From: Thamnidium elegans
Lineage: Eukaryota; Mucoromycota; Mucoromycetes; Mucorales; Mucoraceae
Direction of reading: 5' to 3'
Length of the DNA: 64,000 bases
NCBI GenBank assembly: GCA_025201345.1
Contig: JAIXMG010000002.1
Span: 2,046,001-2,110,000, forward strand
The position numbers and the translations under genes are program-made. The first letter of the stretch is position 1, and every line of letters starts with the position of its first letter. Below are positions 59,463 to 64,000 of the stretch, piece by piece. The notes under the pieces are model-generated. The model was not told where the DNA came from. It ran no database searches and worked only from the letters and a program-made list of their open reading frames with translations.

Positions 59463-62394
59463 CTATTGTGTTGACGGTCTTTTAATCATATCTTCGTAAT
59501 GTTGGCGGGAAGACATATATATTCCCAGGCCTCGTCTCATGTTTGTATCACCATCTGGAACTATACGGAAAATATGTCAATAAATATATTTTTTGGACCT
59601 TTTTTTTTCTATTCATATAATTTGTTTGTTACCTGGTTCAGTAGTTTCTATATCAGAAGAATTGGTATTTTGTTGTGGCCACACAGATGATTTACCAGTA
59701 CCTACAAACCTATTAGTTGTAGTTTGATACATTGTCGCATTGTTATCCTGTATTGCATCGTCTTCATTTAATTGGCTGGGAACAACGATATCCCTAGCAT
59801 TGTACGGTAAAATATCATTGTCGTTTTCGGTGTTTGCATTAAATTGATTATCAGAATTCCAGATATGTTGTTGTTGGTATTTGGGCACGGATGTCATAAT
59901 TGATTGTGTATTATCGGAAAATGTATTAGAAGAAGGCTGAGGATAAATTTGATGTGAAGAGTTTCTTGGCATAGTTGAATTGAAAGAAGGATAATGCGTG
60001 TTCATATGTGAGTTGTGAGAGTTTAAATAAACTATATTATTACTACTATTGGGTTCTAACTGAATTGTGTTGGTTCGTTGGTCGTTGGTCGCACTTATAC
60101 TAGTGGGAGAAGATGACCAGTCTGTCAACATTTGATTAATATCATCAGGAAACCGAACGGAGTTAATAGCATCTTGGTTACTACTACGGGTAGTTGATTC
60201 AGTGTTTATTGCCATGGTGGCAGTTTGCTGTTGTAACGAAGGTAATAAGTTTTCTTGAGTTATTGTCCTTTGGTTAAGTTTAGGCGACGGAGATTCGGAA
60301 CTACTTTGATTTGTATCAGAGACATGTAACCCATAAATGTTTTGAACTTGCTGTAAAAATTTTAAACTATTTGGAATCACTGCATAGCTATTGATAAGCT
60401 GTACGCACCAAATTGATCGATCAAATAAAACCCAGGCCTGCTGAACCAAGTTTACGTCGGGATCATCCAAGTAACGAACATGCACTTTAATGGCGCTAAT
60501 TAAAACATGCGCGATGTAATCAAATTTTATCACATAAGATGGAGTTTGACAGAGATGATAAGCCAATTGAGTCATACAGGCTGCAGTAACACGAGATTGG
60601 AATCGGGTGACTGAGTTGCTTGGAAGCTTTTCTAATAGAGCTAAAGTGATAGTATTATAATACGTGTGTAAATGAGCAACCATAGGTTGTGGAGCAGGTA
60701 AGTCCAAAATATCTTTGATCGAGTTAACGGAGGTAGGTGTCCATCGTAAATTTGGCTTCAAGTTTTGTAAAAAATTTTGATGAGAAATATAGCTATCGTT
60801 TAAATCCTCTATCAAGTTCTCTTTTCGAATACATAAAAATTGGTCGTTACCGTTATTGCCATAGCGAAATGCTCGAGTCGCGTTAAACAAGATTAGATCT
60901 TTTTCCATTATTTTTACAAAGTCTATTCTAGAGTTAAATACTTCCAATACCTTGGCATCTTCTTCAGTTTCGTCAGGTAAACGAAAGGCCGGTTTGGTTC
61001 GAATAAAGTCGTGTGTGATTGCCCATGGTCTTTCCCAACCTGCACTTTGGAGTTTATCTAGATCGTAAGTACCCCAAAAGACTCGACGTCGTAGTTCTAT
61101 CTCGACCGGTAAAAGACTACTATGAATGTTGGTATCATCATATAAACCTAGTTCAAGACTCATACGACAAGCCATACCAGAGTATTGCCATTGACGACAG
61201 TGATAAGAGCCAGGACGATATATAGCAGGATTCGGTTCGTATAAACTAAGTAAGTACAACGCTATTACTGTACTCACACGAGGTACGTCCATAAAATCAT
61301 CGACTAATCTTCTGGCGCGATGATAAAAGACTTCTGTTTTAGGACATCCGGGAATATTGACAAAACGAGAAGCGTGTGCATAAATTACATTAAGTAAAAG
61401 AGGAGTTATTAATAAACCTTTCGACTCCAACTGTTCGTAAAAGTGATACTTGATCATCATGCCAATGCTTTCATGTCTCTCGTTAAAGTATTGATCAATA
61501 AGAGCTAGTTGTATTTCTCGAGAAGGCATTTCGATCGAACCAGAGTATCTACTAGGTAAAGATGGTTCCGGCATCCACATAATAAAGCTTCCATAAGTTT
61601 CTGAAGAATTTAATAATTTCTCGGCTAGTCTATTACTTGTTTTGTTGGACATTTTTCTCATACTTTCGCCAAGAGTACCCAAGGTATTACTAATACGTGA
61701 TTCCATAAGCGGGCCTCTTCTTTTTAACTTATTGTGGTTTACAGTCGAAGTCTCAGCAAAGAGTATTGTGTTATCCAAGTGTTCACTATTTGGTAGAGTA
61801 GTTATGGGAGCTGGTACAGGTGAGGCTGAAGTAGCTCGATTATGATCTGATAAATCGATATCTTCGCTTCGTTTGTTTTTATCAGGTTGCTCTTTTGTTT
61901 CATTTAGGTGATCCGGGTCTGTTTCTAGTGTACCATCTTTGTAAAAAGAGCACGGGCGATGCCGAGCTGTAATTGGAAATAATAATAAACGTTAGGTGAA
62001 AGGAGAAGAAAGAATAGTTGTAAAAATTGTTGGCTTAAAGTTTTTTTTTTCTTTCTTTACCTTTACACTGAAAGAATAAAAATGATAAGTTAATACAATT
62101 GTTTTAAACTCTGAATACATAATAGTTAAGTACCTGCATACAAGGTCTCAACCCGTCACACTGAAAAAAAAATAATTATTAATACTAATCGAAGGGGGAC
62201 GTAAAATAAAAATAATAAAAAAAAAAATTAAAAAATTAAAAATTAAAAAAAAAAAAATTAAAAATTAAAAAAAAAAATTAATTCTTTACCTTTATCTTCT
62301 TGGCACGACATGTATAACATGCTCTTCCTACTTTTAATCGTTTATTTCCTCTCTTCTTCGATGGTGAAATTGATCTCTTTTCTGATATATCCAT
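59463..62394 (-). CDS. Zn2Cys6 fungal-specific transcription factor
   Basis: Five exons: 59463..59560, 59633..61966, 62061..62067 (7 nt), 62134..62160 (27 nt), 62290..62394, total 856 residues, with every phase consistent. The joined exons give a perfect binuclear zinc cluster C26-x2-C29-x6-C36-x5-C42-x2-C45-x6-C52, basic between the second and third Cys (RAKKIK). A fungal-specific TF domain occupies about residues 195-430 (LIDQYFNERHESIGMMIKYH; RRLVDDFMDVPRVSTVIALY; MSLELGLYDD; RRRVFWGTYDLDKLQS). The C-terminal third is Asn/Ser/Gln-rich, like an activation region. The last exon (VPDGDTNMRRGLGIYMSSRQ) is inferred from a good intron; otherwise the protein ends a few residues after the donor. 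The regulated pathway cannot be deduced. Confidence 0.9.
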
Positions 62395-62870
62395 TTCGTT
62401 TCAATACTGGCGCGCCTTTTACGAAAAATAATAAATTATGACAGTCTTCCGGGATTATATAGTTAAATAGTTTAATTTTTTTTTTTTTTTTTTTTTTGTA
62501 AGATAGGTACCAAATTCAGTAGCTTTTTTCTATAAATACAAAAACTGAAAGAAAATAAATTATAAAATCGTTAAAGAGAATAAATATGAAATATTTTTTT
62601 TTTATATAAAAAGAAGGATAGAGAGAAAGAAGAAAGTGAAAAAAAAAAAATCAAAACGTCGGTTATGAAGATCTTATATCCAATTATCATTCGATTCCAG
62701 GTTGTAAGAAAAAATCTTAAAATCCCGTTTTTAGTCAATTATTTCCGTATTCTAATCTTCCTATTTGCCACGCTCATGCAACCTATTTTTGATTACACAA
62801 CTCCACAATAAAGTCGCTATTCTGTTTTTTCGCTCCCCATTTTTTTTCCATTTAATTTTAGTTTGAAGCG

Positions 62871-62910
<40 letters not shown>

Positions 62911-64000
62911 AGCTGTAATAAACATAAATAGGTAACGTTTACTACAAAAAGTTCACCTGTGCACCTTTTTTTGCCATAAAAGTATTTTTCATGTGATACT
63001 CGAAATGTAATTAATTTTCCCATTTCTTTAATATATGAAATGAAAGATAACTATCGCTTTAATATCCAGCAACTCGAATCAAATAAATTAATCATCGTGT
63101 TACCCTTTCTATATAAAATATGTTAGGGAAAGAACAATAAATATAGTATATTAATTCGACTAAATGTTTATCAAACAATGTTATTTTATTTTTCAAAAAA
63201 AAAAACTCACATGCAGAACGTTCCAGTTGACTAGATGAAAAATAGATGGGGAAACAGGTATTCGTTAGTTTTAACATTGTGTTCCCAATGTCTAATCGCA
63301 AATACAATGATTGGATCCTCTGGGATTGAATAAGAAAGTTTTAATGTTTTAGATGAACAGAAAGTATCGCTGTCAAAAAAAAAAAAAAAAAAAAAAAAAC
63401 CCATACTTTCCATCGTTTCACCAATAACACAGTTATTACATTTTCCGAACCTTGACCACCTGATTTTTTATTCTTTGTGTAAACTTATGTGGAATATCTT
63501 GGCCTGGGTTGATTTATCATCAGTAAACATGAGTTTAAACGTGTTGCTAATTCAACACCGTCTTACTCAATTGCATACGTCGCTGATATATCCTGGGCCC
63601 AATCATTCAATTAATACAATCTCGTGCGTACAAGATCAATATCTATTATTTTTTTGTATATAGATTTTATTCTTATTTTCACGCAAATGTTTTATATATG
63701 TATACTCATATCCCTTTTAATTATTAAAATAAGTTCAATTGAGTTTTTGCTTATAATATAAATTAAGGGGTTATACGAACGAATGGGAAAGTTAACATAT
63801 TTGATGTCCAAGCTCTTGGTTATTACATATTTTTCGATCTTTTGTTTTTTTTTTCTTCTATTTATCGTAGATTAAACGTTCGTCGCTTGTTAAAAACGTG
63901 GTCTTATATACAGGTACAATGATCCGATAATCGTAGTCGCATAATATATGATTTAAAAGAAGATTAAATATACGTATACTACTTCCTAAAATAAAAGTTT
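62395..64000. other. Intergenic right edge, upstream of the Zn2Cys6 gene
   Basis: Holds the promoter of the transcription factor gene. Contains A tracts near 62875-62906 and 63374-63399 and a T tract near 62477-62497. Open frames of 60-70 codons (63231-63413 minus is the most protein-like) have no recognisable family and no supportable splice structure. Confidence 0.45.

Noticed and set aside
63231..63413. Minus-strand 60-codon frame (IPEDPIIVFAIRHWEH segment)
   Set aside because: Looks somewhat protein-like but begins in a poly-T tract. No splice arrangement gave a longer frame and no family was recognised.

Overview
This is a eukaryotic nuclear window, almost certainly from an early-diverging fungus, most likely Mucoromycota/Mucorales. 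It is very AT-rich and most protein genes have several short introns (about 45-90 bp, GTAAGT-like donors, TACTAAC-like branch sites). Intergenic DNA is full of long A/T homopolymers. Gene content is fungal: a Zn2Cys6 regulator, Git1- and Zrt3-like transporters, fungal-type ATP sulfurylase and Rad7. It also holds a type III glutamine synthetase, a class with patchy eukaryotic distribution. No rRNA, CRISPR array or intact transposon was seen. Exon joins were read by eye, and most models were checked for an open frame whose total length divides by three.

Left third (1-20.6 kb): the 5' end of an insulysin (runs off the edge), a YIPF1/2-like Golgi protein, mitochondrial-type malic enzyme, an AT-hook protein, a Git1-like transporter, tRNA-Lys(CUU), a Zrt3-like zinc transporter, a PLP-homeostasis protein, and a long DIP2/Cmr2-like adenylate-forming protein with one apparent 1-nt frameshift.

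20.6-24.7 kb is a gene-poor stretch with old repeats and tRNA-Asp(GUC). 24.7-37.3 kb is dense: a LAMMER-type kinase with a degenerate LAMMER motif, two coiled-coil genes from one divergent promoter, BRAP/Etp1, SRRM1, an eight-TM membrane protein and GSIII.

37.3-49 kb is repeat-rich: a 16-bp tandem array, two fold-back (MITE-like) elements, and a tandem trio of secreted CAP/PR-1 proteins whose middle copy is dead. A small spliced reading frame at 48.4 kb is tentative.

49-62.4 kb is dense again: RAD7, ribosomal protein eS12, proteasome chaperone PAC4, a Jsn1/Puf2-like RRM+PUF protein, a Rossmann-fold protein, ATP sulfurylase, and a Zn2Cys6 factor whose zinc cluster is split by 27-nt and 7-nt microexons. 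The last 1.6 kb has no supported gene.

The genes are mostly unrelated housekeeping functions with no operon logic. Recurrent layouts are short divergent promoters (143-550 bp) and convergent 3' ends separated by 37-270 bp. The best leads for something new are the fold-back elements, the old repeat family, the CAP cluster, and degenerate motifs in otherwise conserved proteins.
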